A stretch of DNA of 62,349 bases from assembly GCF_017745095.1 (NCBI RefSeq), contig NZ_JAGHZZ010000027.1, positions 1-62,349 of the forward strand. Direction: 5' to 3'. This DNA is from Sporocytophaga sp. GTDB lineage: Bacteria; Bacteroidota; Bacteroidia; Cytophagales; Cytophagaceae. Within the stretch, counting starts at the first letter, position 1. Every line of letters starts with the position of its first letter. The translations under genes were made by a program, and so were the position numbers. Below, one piece after another: positions 55,401 through 62,349 of this stretch. The notes below the pieces were generated by a model. The model did not search any database. It saw only the letters and a program-made list of their open reading frames with translations, and was not told where the DNA came from.

Positions 55401-57067
55401 GAAACTAACAGGTCAGGTTTACCATCCCCATTCAGATCGAGTATACGGACATCAGATGCATTGATATCAATGTTAGGAAAACCTTTAAAATATTTAAATG
55501 GTTTCCAGGTTGCGTCATCGTTTATTTCAAAATAACCTTTTGCGTCAGCCTCAAAGCTGACTAATTGCTTATTACCGTCTGCATCAAGATCAGCCAGTTG
55601 AAGTTTATTACCTAATTCTTGAAAAGATGGTTTAGGACTTATCAATTCAGCTTTTGAAAATCGGCCATCTCCCAGATTTGATTTGTAATACCAGGCGGAT
55701 GCTTGTTCTGTAAGAATTCCCGGTAAGCCCTCTCCATACAGATCAGTAAATTGATAATTTTGGTCATCTACTCCTGCCGGAGCGTTCATCAAATTTTCCC
55801 GGGAAATTGTATTTACCTTATCATTCCATTGATGTTTTTCATATTGAAATTCCATAGGTGGCAGACTCTTTTCCGAATAGTTTCCGTCTGGCTTTCTAAT
55901 GTGGCCAGTATTGGTGATAGATTTAAGAAATGTAAAACCTTCAGGTGCATCTTTGTCATATTCAAAGTTGAGAGACCTTACAAGTCCATCGTATTCTCCA
56001 GCGCCTTTAAAAAGGTGAAATAAAAGTACTCTTTTACATAGTCTTGTGGTACGTATTTCAAAACCCGCTTTATAATTAGAAAATGGGTCCTTGCGAAAGG
56101 TCCATTCATTCAAAGGCTCATAGGTATTATCATTATATTCACCATAATCCAATACCGTGGAAAAGAGATAATCAGAATTTAGAGGATATGTATCTCCGAA
56201 ACTTTTATATGGTGTTTTGTTTCCATATAATATTTTTGACAGATAGAGATTCGTATAAGTGATATTTCCTTTTTCTTGTCTGTGTTTATTATGAACATAA
56301 GACATGTCAATCCCTTTAGCATTCTCTCGTTGATAAATATAGTGGGCACAATTTCCCTTGTCATCAAAGACAAACTCAGGCAACCATTCAAATATTTTAA
56401 GCGGATCTTTAGGGTCAAAAATTATGGAATTGGAACTCCAGCCAAAAAGCGTTGTCACGTTTTCCTTTGTTGTAACCCTCCATTTAATATTACGTGTATG
56501 CTTTTCACACCAGCGTTCTATTCGTGCAAAATTACCCTCAATTCTAGGAAAATAAGTCCGTATAGTATATGAATGATCTTCAGAATCTTTGTCATCAATT
56601 TCATAACTGCCATCAGACTTCTTTATAAATTTTCCGTCAATCCCTTTTTTAAATGCAGGAACGAGATCTTCTGCCTCTGAAAATAAAAAGGTGTCTGAAT
56701 CCTTTTCATCAAGATATTGTGGCAGGTACTTGTCTGTCTTTCGTTTGATAGATGGAAGTCCAAAGCTCCATCCAAGTCCGAATATTCCATTGCCACTTCC
56801 TGAATTATAAGACAATTGAAGCTGAGGTGAAACTCCTCTCGCCTCGGCAAAGGGAAGTGGGATAGACAAAGACATGGTTCCATTCACAGCATTTACTGAA
56901 AACTTTTCGTCTATCCCCTTTATAGCTCCTCCTCCTTTGGGCATTGAAATAACAGGAACATTGACCTGCATATTATCCTTGCCTTCCTTAGACTGACCTT
57001 CATTTGTCAAATCTATTGGCAAATTTGCAGTAATTCCTGCACCATTGTTAAAAAATGAGTTTTTCAT
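49478..57067 (-). CDS. Tc toxin TcB-TcC fusion: SpvB/TcdB, RHS cocoon and novel C-terminal effector
   Basis: A 2529-aa protein. SpvB domain (~35-350): FSVNAVNGTMSLSIPLPFAE and GNGIFGLGWSFGLPSIKRK. VCBS/FG-GAP-like propeller segments: LADLDADGNKQLVSF, LDLNGDGKPDLLVSE, LADMSGDGMTDIVRI, LADIDGSGTTDIIYL. The TcdB middle domains and RHS/YD repeats run to ~2100. RHS core at ~2100-2202: DNHLGSVGLELDEKAQIISY, YRYTGMERDEETGFEYHTSR, and the aspartyl self-cleavage signature LSPDPTGTGDGLNIYAYVLN ending VDTNG. Residues 2203-2529 (49478-50461) are the hypervariable effector. It holds HRDLTTIIA, AANLPDTKKEYD, LLHPIQDAHYHLPDH and GGGHSLEAEID, recalling zinc-dependent phospholipase C/P1-nuclease-like folds; two TM helices and glycine-zipper helices follow. 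The B and C subunits, usually separate, are fused. First gene of the operon. Confidence 0.93.
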   Translation of the reverse strand: MKNSFFNNGAGITANLPIDLTNEGQSKEGKDNMQVNVPVISMPKGGGAIKGIDEKFSVNAVNGTMSLSIPLPFAEARGVSPQLQLSYNSGSGNGIFGLGWSFGLPSIKRKTDKYLPQYLDEKDSDTFLFSEAEDLVPAFKKGIDGKFIKKSDGSYEIDDKDSEDHSYTIRTYFPRIEGNFARIERWCEKHTRNIKWRVTTKENVTTLFGWSSNSIIFDPKDPLKIFEWLPEFVFDDKGNCAHYIYQRENAKGIDMSYVHNKHRQEKGNITYTNLYLSKILYGNKTPYKSFGDTYPLNSDYLFSTVLDYGEYNDNTYEPLNEWTFRKDPFSNYKAGFEIRTTRLCKRVLLFHLFKGAGEYDGLVRSLNFEYDKDAPEGFTFLKSITNTGHIRKPDGNYSEKSLPPMEFQYEKHQWNDKVNTISRENLMNAPAGVDDQNYQFTDLYGEGLPGILTEQASAWYYKSNLGDGRFSKAELISPKPSFQELGNKLQLADLDADGNKQLVSFEADAKGYFEINDDATWKPFKYFKGFPNIDINASDVRILDLNGDGKPDLLVSEEDIFTWYPSEGRDGYSDALRILKTKNEEEGPAVIFADKAQTIFLADMSGDGMTDIVRIRNGEVCYWANLGYGNFSAKIIMDKSPVFDREESFNPSFIRLADIDGSGTTDIIYLGKNKFTCWKNLSGNIFSETPFEITSFPQVNPQTKVSVMDLLGNGLSCIVWSSALEEGLQAPLRYIDLMSSKKPHIITSFKNNLGKEVYLEYLPSTQYYLKDKSEGKIWATKLPFPIHCISKTITKDKISDAAFVSQYRYHHGYYDREEKEFRGFGMVEQVDTETFDHWIKGNASNIVEEPLHQEPVISKSWFHTGASVNEKGILNQFKEDYWYAEIKDITHHESDLNDARIIAISGTDQLTQESLSGQEWREALRACKSMGLRSEVFANDAAKYGNTDEAKQRALIPFSVATHNCFIEMLQPKGQNKHAVFIVKESEAITYSYERNPEDPRISHTLNILFDIYGNVLESASIVYPRKIADNTLPKETRDEQGKTHIVYLKKEFTNDIITQETYRLRMPAENQTYELKNVKKTGQYYTVEDFSDILLPQNSETVHYHEHDKPALPDKAQKRLIEHVRSTYYRDAIDKELPLYKMDSKGISFANYQLAYTPELLQDIYQGRVVDSHMTEGKFIQFEDESSWWVGSGSVNFISDSETQADAQNRFYVPVSYKDSFEAITKVKYDNYFLHIIETEDALGNKTNIEKFNFRTLAPSLVKDINDNLTEVITDELGMVKAIAVKGKGNEANELSGFLDITDKSEIVDIQNFLLENDSTQLTIKAKALLKNATMSFVYDLDSFRIGNKPVVVAGIMREVYSDPDSPVQLSFEYSNGISEVIMKKVQAEPGIAKRITINNNNTYVVDEINTADKNQLRWIGNGRTIRNNKGNVVKQYEPYFAVSHHYEDLKELVETGMTSLMYYDAPGRLIKTTMPDNTFSKIEFNTWKQVAYDANDNILDSLWYKKRIDGSLDAELLKEGKDPAKEKEAAQNAAKHANTPSLIYTDAFGRGILFIQHLKNVDTNKDEYLPSKMTLDIEGNQIKVTDPRENTVIQYKYDMLGHKVYQESMDAGKRWLLSNVLNHPLRTWDERNHEFQYFYDKLKRPVKSIISGGDGLIPLNNIYDYIIYGEDQLLPGRSNETDLKNKNCLGRAVLHFDTGGLLSVSAFDFNGQPKDTARKLFKKYKEVPDWKGENLEDDLEDKNFTFTIKRDALGRITSETVPDLSVVTFFYNEGGLLNSQFVKLPEEAESKPYIKDIDYNEKGQKSKVIYGNDVFTKFFYDKETFRLKQLECRPKNSEPIQDWRYTYDAVGNITHIEDKKAPVTFFNNQIVESLSEYTYDSLYRLVEATGRENDSQMIFDTGDNWNDASYMNQLNPGGPMALRNYNQSYRYDWAGNISKMIHTAGSNWTRQYEYEDKCNRLKKTSIGSVDYKYLHHPQHGYIESMPHLDVMKWNFKEELVKTIKQRKNDGTPEATYYQYDGKGKRIRKITEVQAPANVEAVVKDERIYIVNYELYKIHSGTKAGLERTTLSLMNDNQRFVMIDRETESDTILTRYQLDNHLGSVGLELDEKAQIISYEEYHPFGTTAYQAKNATINAVAKRYRYTGMERDEETGFEYHTSRYYVPWLGRWLSPDPTGTGDGLNIYAYVLNKPVHSVDTNGRANAPIHRDLTTIIAMQYVSKETAIKVGEAANLPDTKKEYDSTKNSIAGDPKGINKNIHVLDKRSTEEKVSDSLNNYRTGNVVGKEADPIKDGGVNLLHPIQDAHYHLPDHTFGVGGGHSLEAEIDLAVGKKSFEEFYKVVLDTEKGIELMKEKGAFGKDEKPAIARLTKEEWKDIYNNLKAIEEKNDVKDAWYNIRKGMSIGFIVSGISIAITSMAFKNTGLAVLGCLLLLYGAAPDLFAKIGGYIGEAIGEGIGRFWGKTGEVSGQAIGVAIGGNIFGLGWGVAKDNARNDTASQESGSLRSRYGFEDKPGILNDTNRYTQRRYF

Positions 57068-58410
57068 TTGTTCAATTTTAAGGGCTTATTTACTGAACTA
57101 AATATTGAATTATTAGAACTGATCGATTTACTTAAATGGGAGACTATACTGATGATGTATAATCTTTGACTATATAATTTCCATAAGTTCTGTCTTCAGG
57201 AAATTTCAGATTGTAAAAACTCTTATATTCTCAAGAATAGAATATTTGTATAATCAATTGCAAAAACTAAACTGGTAATAAAATATCTCCGCTTGCAGTA
57301 TGTGGAGAATTAAAATAATTAATGAAAATCTATTCACTTGCAATATGAACTCTTGTGTGGTGATAAGAGCAACACTGAACAAGCTTTGCTTTAAGCGTGA
57401 CTAATGTATTAAATGCATAAATCTTACGCAAATGGTAAGATGATCTTATTTGTTAATTTATATTTGTTTAATATAAATCAACAAATAAATAATAAGATTA
57501 TCTATGTCAATAAGTACCCTTATTTGATCATATAATTATTAACATTCATAGGGAAAATACCTTCTATGGCGATTTGCTGTGACTGGATATTCTCCAATTG
57601 AAATTTAATGTAATGTTCTATAAAATATCACATTTTAACTATACCGTAAAAAGGTAATTTTACTCCATTGTTCTATTCGTAAAGCGTAATTGATAACTTA
57701 AAATATCTAATGTTTTACCTTTAATTGTTGGGATAGTTTTAAACTGTGTAGAAGTTTAAAATTGAATTTATTTGTTAAATTTTCCCATTTTATTCTTTAA
57801 AAGTCTAGGTCCTTTCGAAATCTAAAAAGGACTCAAATAAGATTACGTTCCTAAAGCCAAAACCTGCATTGGTAAATTAACCTCCTCAATTAATAGAATA
57901 TATCCTTAATTATGTAATTAAAGAGAACTGCAATGGTCGATTATGTGGATAAAATAAACTGCTATAAATCAAACTATAGGAAGTTCAATTGATAGAATCC
58001 AATGCTTTCTTAACTATTGTTAATTATTTAATAGTCTTTGTCTGGTACTTTTGTAAACTGTTTTATAATCAAGAGGGACACAAAACACAAATCCATACTT
58101 TCTAACAACCTGAATTGATAGTTAGGATTGTTGATTGAATTTAGCTTTTTATTATGATTATAATGTTCAAATCATCCTATTACAATGAAAGAATAGACTT
58201 TCATTTACTGAATAATATCCTTTGCCCAAATCTTTCTCAAATTATTCACCACTCTCCTGTTGAATTTTTAAAAATGGCATATTTAAACTCCACCAAGCAT
58301 AGCCTCATTGCAATGGTTGAATGATTCATAACTCATCAGGTCACCTCAATCAAAACATAAATTAGCTTTTATAAAAAACTTCCGGACTTTCTTATAAAGA
58401 AAAATATAAA
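57068..58410. other. 1.3-kb AT-rich divergent intergenic region
   Basis: This lies between the outward-reading Tc operon and the beta-helix gene. No ORF of note. It contains a perfect 7-bp hairpin ATCTTAC/GTAAGAT (57421-57441) directly followed by a long imperfect A/T palindrome (57442-57506; core GTTAATTTATAT/ATATAAATCAAC). Further stretches have no recognisable signal. It should hold both promoters and possibly regulator binding sites for toxin expression. Confidence 0.5.
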
Positions 58411-61400
58411 ATGAAAAATAAAGTATTCATCTCTTTACAAATCATATTTCTTTTTACAATCCTCTCATTTTCATCTAAAGCACAGGTAATGCTAGTGTCT
58501 TCTTATTATGCTAGCTCCTTACATTCATCTTATGCCAAAACAATGGACATGGCCTTTGGTGCTGGAAAATGGAAACAATTGTATTATGATAATGTAAATA
58601 CTGATTCATTGCTGAACTCACCTACCTCCTATATTTATATGGAAGGAGATGAAAATCACTTTCGTTATTTGAGAGAATATTGGTTTAGTAACAGAATCAA
58701 ATTTGAGGACTGGGTAAAAAAAGGTAATATACTTTTTATCAATTCAAATCCTCCGTATGACGATGAATTATCCATAGGTTTCGGAGGCGTGGAATTAGGC
58801 TTAAACTTTATTTCTGATAGTATTGTAAGTGCGAATAAAAAACATAAAATATTTAGCGGCCCTCAGAAACCTGTTGCTGAAGAGTTCTGGGGATATTCTT
58901 CTTACAATGCAGCAAATTTAACAATAAAAGGTAGTGGATTGAATCCTCTGCTTGTAAGCAAAGAGGATCCTTCGAAAATCGTACTTGCAGAAAAGGCCTG
59001 GGGAGCCGGATTTATTATTTTAGGTGCTTTGAACAGCATGAGATATGTTTTTCCTCAGATAGCTTATACTAATTTAAGATCAAATATTCTCAGTCTTAAA
59101 AATACTCCTTCAGAAGTAAGTGCAGCTCTTGATAGACCGGAAGCAAATATAAGTGTACGTTATGGAAATCAGGATGTCATCGTGTCCCTGATCAACTATG
59201 GATCCAAACCTCTGACGGAAGCAACAATTAACTGGGAGATCAACGGCACAATTCAAGCTCCATATAAATGGACAAAAGGTCTGGCTCCTTCTTCCGGTAA
59301 TAATTTTAACAAGGATATATTTCCTATTGGTAAAATTCTTTTTGAGAAAGCAAAAAGTTATACTTTAAAAGCGTGGATATCTAATCTGAACGAAACTTTT
59401 ACACCTGCAATACAAGATACAATTTCTCAGACTATTTATACAGCTCTTGAAGGCAGTTATAGCGTCGGAGGTGAAAACGCAGATTTTGATAATTTAAATA
59501 CTGCAGTGAATACGCTTATAGAAGCAGGTGTTAGCGGGCCTACTGTTTTTAATCTTACAGACGGAGGACATCTTATAGGTCAAAAAATTCCTGCCATCAA
59601 AGGCGCTTCTTCCCTGAATACGATTACATTCCAATCTGTTTCAGGAGAAAGAAACAACACGACTATTTTCAGAGATGGTAACACTCGGGCAGATTATCTG
59701 CTTGCATTTAGCGGAGCTTCATTTATTACATTTAAAGATCTGACGATATCTGATTCATATGATATATATGATTATGGAAATATTATCAGGTTGGAAGAAG
59801 GGGCTCATGATATATCTTTTATAAATAATAGTATTTTAGGTAAGTATTATAATTCTGGTTCGAGAAGTGCCTCCACTATCATGTTTGAACAAACGGATAG
59901 TCTCCCCTGCTATAATATTCTGATAAAAGATAATGATATTACCCAAGGTTCCTATGGTATCTATATTGATCAAAGCTATAACGGAAGTAAATTTATCAAG
60001 AACCTGAGAATAGAAAATAATGTGATCAGAAATCAATTTTCAGGAGGCATTTATCTTGTTCATGTGTCTGATCTAAAGGTTCATGGTAATAAAATTGAAG
60101 GAACCCGACTTGAGAATTATAAAGGTATACATATTGATAATGCTCAGGATATATCCATTAACGGAAATAATATCTATGTACATGTTGTAGGTTTTGGTAT
60201 TAATGTCAGGAATATTACAGCTTCAGAAGGTAACCGCTCACTGATCAGCAACAACGCGTTTTATGGAGATGGAGGAGCATATGTATATGGTATGGTTGCA
60301 GAAGGATGTAAAAATCTTGCTATAGTTTATAACACTTTAAATATCTCTAACACCAATACCGAAAGCACTGCCCTAAAAATCGGTGGAGCTGGAAATGATA
60401 TCAAATTATTCAATAATAATGTATGCGTCAAAGGTGCAGGTATTGCGGCAGACTTCATAGTTAATGAGTCCTTTACTGACATTGTTTCCAATTACAATAA
60501 CTATTATTCAGCAGGTAAATACACCTTCCGAATAAACGGAACGCAACTGCAAAAACTAACTGACTGGCAGCTTATTTCAAAAAATGATTCAAATTCAGTT
60601 TCCGTAGATGCAGCTTTCATCACTGAAGATGGATATAAGTGTACTAAAGGCTCATTGGATGGAGCTGGTATCCCAATTACTGAAATTTCACTGGATCTTG
60701 AAGGAAAATTGAGAGACGTTAGTCATCCGGATATCGGAGCAGATGAGTTTACATCTTCGGGAACAGACTTGCAACTACAGGCATTAATCGTACCTGAGGC
60801 TCCATTCCTGGCTGGCAACTATGATGTAAAGATCAAAGTTTCGAACAGTGGAAAAGAAAAGATCACCTCTTTCGATTATCAACTGACATTTAATGGTGAA
60901 GTTAAACCAGTACAAAAATGGAATGGCAATCTGGAAAAAGGGAAATCTGTTGAGATAAATCTTGGTTCTCAAACTTTCCCTTTTCTCAAAGGCAACGCAC
61001 TTAGTGTAGAACTTTCTTTACCTAATGGAAAAGATGATATAAACATAGTGGATAATATTCTATCACAGGAAAATCTATATGCTGCATTACCATCCAGGAC
61101 CTATACCATCGGAGGAATTTCACCAGACTTTACTTCTTTAGGAGAAGTCCAAAGCCAGTTGAAAAACGGAGGTATAAAAGGTAATGTAACTTTCATGATC
61201 AGAGATGGGATATATCATGAGCACATTGCTTTGTCTGATATATCAGGTTCAGGAGCTGATGGCAGCATTCTTTTCCAGTCAGAATCAGGAGATAGCAGCA
61301 AGGTAATTTTGAGTTATTATGTTAACCAGTATGATTACGATTCAAACTATGTCGTAAAACTTGGTAATATATCTCATATTACATTTAAAAATATGACCTT

Positions 61401-62349
61401 TAAGATCGATGGTGAATATTATGCAAAAGCCATAGACCTTCAGGGAGACATTTCGAATATCCGTTTTACTAATAATGTAATTATCGGAAAAGAGACTACT
61501 AATGAGAGTGAAAGCTATTCATTGGTATTTATAACAGGTAGTACAAGTCCATCAGGAGATATTACTTTTGAAAACAATTTATTAGAAAATGATGCTTATG
61601 GTTTCTTTGTGTACGCACAGCCCTCAGATGTATCAGGGACTATAGTGTTGAAAGGCAATATTTTAAAGAATCAGTATGCACGAGCTTTTAAAATGTCCAA
61701 TGACTCCTATACACAGATAATATCTAATAAAATAACATCTGAAACTACTAATTCATATTACAGAGCTATTGATCTATCTAGTTCCAGAGATGATATAAAG
61801 ATCCTGAAAAACAGTATTGATATTAACAGTGGTTATGGTATATATCTGGATAATATCAATGCTTCATCAGCAAAGAGAATGCTTATTGCTAATAACTTTG
61901 TAAGAACAGGAAGTAATTCGAATTCCAGACCATTTAGCATTTCTTATTCCAAAGAGGCTGATATATATCATAATACTTTTATAGGAGCTGGGACGAACAC
62001 CAGCCAATATTGCGGATATATATATAACTCAAGTGCCATTGATATCTATAATAACCATTTTATCAATTATGGAAATAGTCATGCATTTTACTTCAGTAAT
62101 AACAATGATTACCTCAATATAAAAGCTGACTATAATAATTACTTTACTAAAGGAACGAGTCTGATATACTCTTATAATTCTAACAGTAGTCAGTTTAGCA
62201 GTTTGCCCCAGTGGAGCACTTATTCCGGTCATGATAAGAATTCTGCATCAATTGATCCATTGATTACCACGGGTTCATATAAAGTCACTAACCCTAAACT
62301 AAACGGGACTGCTAAGTTGACTCCACTTGTTACAGATGATATTGATAAC
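58411..62349 (+). CDS. Giant secreted parallel beta-helix protein (3' end outside window)
   Basis: Open from ATG 58411 to the window end: at least 1313 aa with no stop. The signal peptide is MKNKVFISLQIIFLFTILSF to ...SSKAQV. Residues ~25-230 resemble a ThuA/glutamine-amidotransferase-like fold (WVKKGNILFINSN, VAEEFWGYSSYN, LAEKAWGAGFIILGALNSMR). Residues ~350-740 are right-handed beta-helix coils full of N-rich PbH1 turns (ISFINNSILG, IRIENNV-type, DLKVHGNKIEG, SINGNNIYVH). A CARDB/Ig-like domain follows at ~790-890 (GNYDVKIKVSNSGKEKITSF), then a second beta-helix (RFTNNVIIGK, ILKNSIDINSGYGIYLDNIN). It is likely a surface adhesin or polysaccharide-active T9SS cargo; a sorting domain may lie beyond the edge. 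Confidence 0.88.
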   Translation, partial: MKNKVFISLQIIFLFTILSFSSKAQVMLVSSYYASSLHSSYAKTMDMAFGAGKWKQLYYDNVNTDSLLNSPTSYIYMEGDENHFRYLREYWFSNRIKFEDWVKKGNILFINSNPPYDDELSIGFGGVELGLNFISDSIVSANKKHKIFSGPQKPVAEEFWGYSSYNAANLTIKGSGLNPLLVSKEDPSKIVLAEKAWGAGFIILGALNSMRYVFPQIAYTNLRSNILSLKNTPSEVSAALDRPEANISVRYGNQDVIVSLINYGSKPLTEATINWEINGTIQAPYKWTKGLAPSSGNNFNKDIFPIGKILFEKAKSYTLKAWISNLNETFTPAIQDTISQTIYTALEGSYSVGGENADFDNLNTAVNTLIEAGVSGPTVFNLTDGGHLIGQKIPAIKGASSLNTITFQSVSGERNNTTIFRDGNTRADYLLAFSGASFITFKDLTISDSYDIYDYGNIIRLEEGAHDISFINNSILGKYYNSGSRSASTIMFEQTDSLPCYNILIKDNDITQGSYGIYIDQSYNGSKFIKNLRIENNVIRNQFSGGIYLVHVSDLKVHGNKIEGTRLENYKGIHIDNAQDISINGNNIYVHVVGFGINVRNITASEGNRSLISNNAFYGDGGAYVYGMVAEGCKNLAIVYNTLNISNTNTESTALKIGGAGNDIKLFNNNVCVKGAGIAADFIVNESFTDIVSNYNNYYSAGKYTFRINGTQLQKLTDWQLISKNDSNSVSVDAAFITEDGYKCTKGSLDGAGIPITEISLDLEGKLRDVSHPDIGADEFTSSGTDLQLQALIVPEAPFLAGNYDVKIKVSNSGKEKITSFDYQLTFNGEVKPVQKWNGNLEKGKSVEINLGSQTFPFLKGNALSVELSLPNGKDDINIVDNILSQENLYAALPSRTYTIGGISPDFTSLGEVQSQLKNGGIKGNVTFMIRDGIYHEHIALSDISGSGADGSILFQSESGDSSKVILSYYVNQYDYDSNYVVKLGNISHITFKNMTFKIDGEYYAKAIDLQGDISNIRFTNNVIIGKETTNESESYSLVFITGSTSPSGDITFENNLLENDAYGFFVYAQPSDVSGTIVLKGNILKNQYARAFKMSNDSYTQIISNKITSETTNSYYRAIDLSSSRDDIKILKNSIDINSGYGIYLDNINASSAKRMLIANNFVRTGSNSNSRPFSISYSKEADIYHNTFIGAGTNTSQYCGYIYNSSAIDIYNNHFINYGNSHAFYFSNNNDYLNIKADYNNYFTKGTSLIYSYNSNSSQFSSLPQWSTYSGHDKNSASIDPLITTGSYKVTNPKLNGTAKLTPLVTDDIDN

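Noticed and set aside
49629-56572. Numerous plus-strand ORFs of 60-115 aa inside the Tc genes
   Set aside because: All are antisense shadows of long, domain-rich reading frames.

Overview
The window is low-GC DNA from a gliding-type member of the Bacteroidota, most likely order Cytophagales (Cytophaga/Sporocytophaga-like). This is inferred from three or four secreted proteins ending in type IX secretion (T9SS) sorting domains, a TonB-dependent receptor paired with a DUF4249 lipoprotein, lipoproteins with short lipoboxes, and intergenic repeats of the kind seen in this phylum. The species cannot be named from the sequence. No rRNA, tRNA or CRISPR array was seen.

Layout. 1-3.1 kb: the end of a PAS histidine kinase, then a leftward NmrA-type oxidoreductase/AraC regulator operon with a likely AraC operator. 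3.5-7.7 kb: two convergent T9SS-exported proteins separated by two small inverted-repeat elements. 7.7-13.3 kb: a decayed, repeat-rich zone holding a lipoprotein, a small membrane protein, a frameshifted gene, a gutted toxin-antitoxin module, an IS3-family remnant, gene tails, several dispersed repeat families and a 103-bp satellite with a 206-bp higher-order period. 13.3-21.4 kb: a flavin oxidoreductase and a TetR-controlled RND efflux operon (adaptor, pump, outer-membrane factor) whose promoter region is tandemly duplicated. 22-25.3 kb: TonB receptor plus DUF4249 lipoprotein. 25.8-27.9 kb: DoxX-like protein, ECF sigma factor and FolE in one operon, plus a small DUF6496 protein. 28.1-34.4 kb: two paralogous beta-propeller/T9SS proteins, one with two frameshifts. 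34.8-39.4 kb: SWIM/SNF2 helicase and a secreted tyrosine-phosphatase-like lipoprotein.

39.5-57.1 kb is the most striking part: a three-gene, 17.5-kb leftward operon encoding a complete ABC toxin complex (Tc toxin). A TcB-TcC fusion (2529 aa) comes first, followed by TcA split into an N-terminal (2193 aa) and a C-terminal (1103 aa) protein. The TcC part has the RHS cocoon and an aspartyl self-cleavage motif, and carries a 327-residue hypervariable C-terminus. That tail looks like a His/Asp-rich metal-hydrolase-type domain followed by membrane-spanning and glycine-zipper helices, and I do not recognise it as a described Tc effector. 58.4 kb to the end is a very large secreted parallel beta-helix protein, cut by the window edge.

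Functionally the window combines surface and secretion functions (T9SS cargo, TonB uptake, efflux) with a large protein-delivery toxin. The 8-13 kb section looks like a graveyard of mobile and addiction elements.
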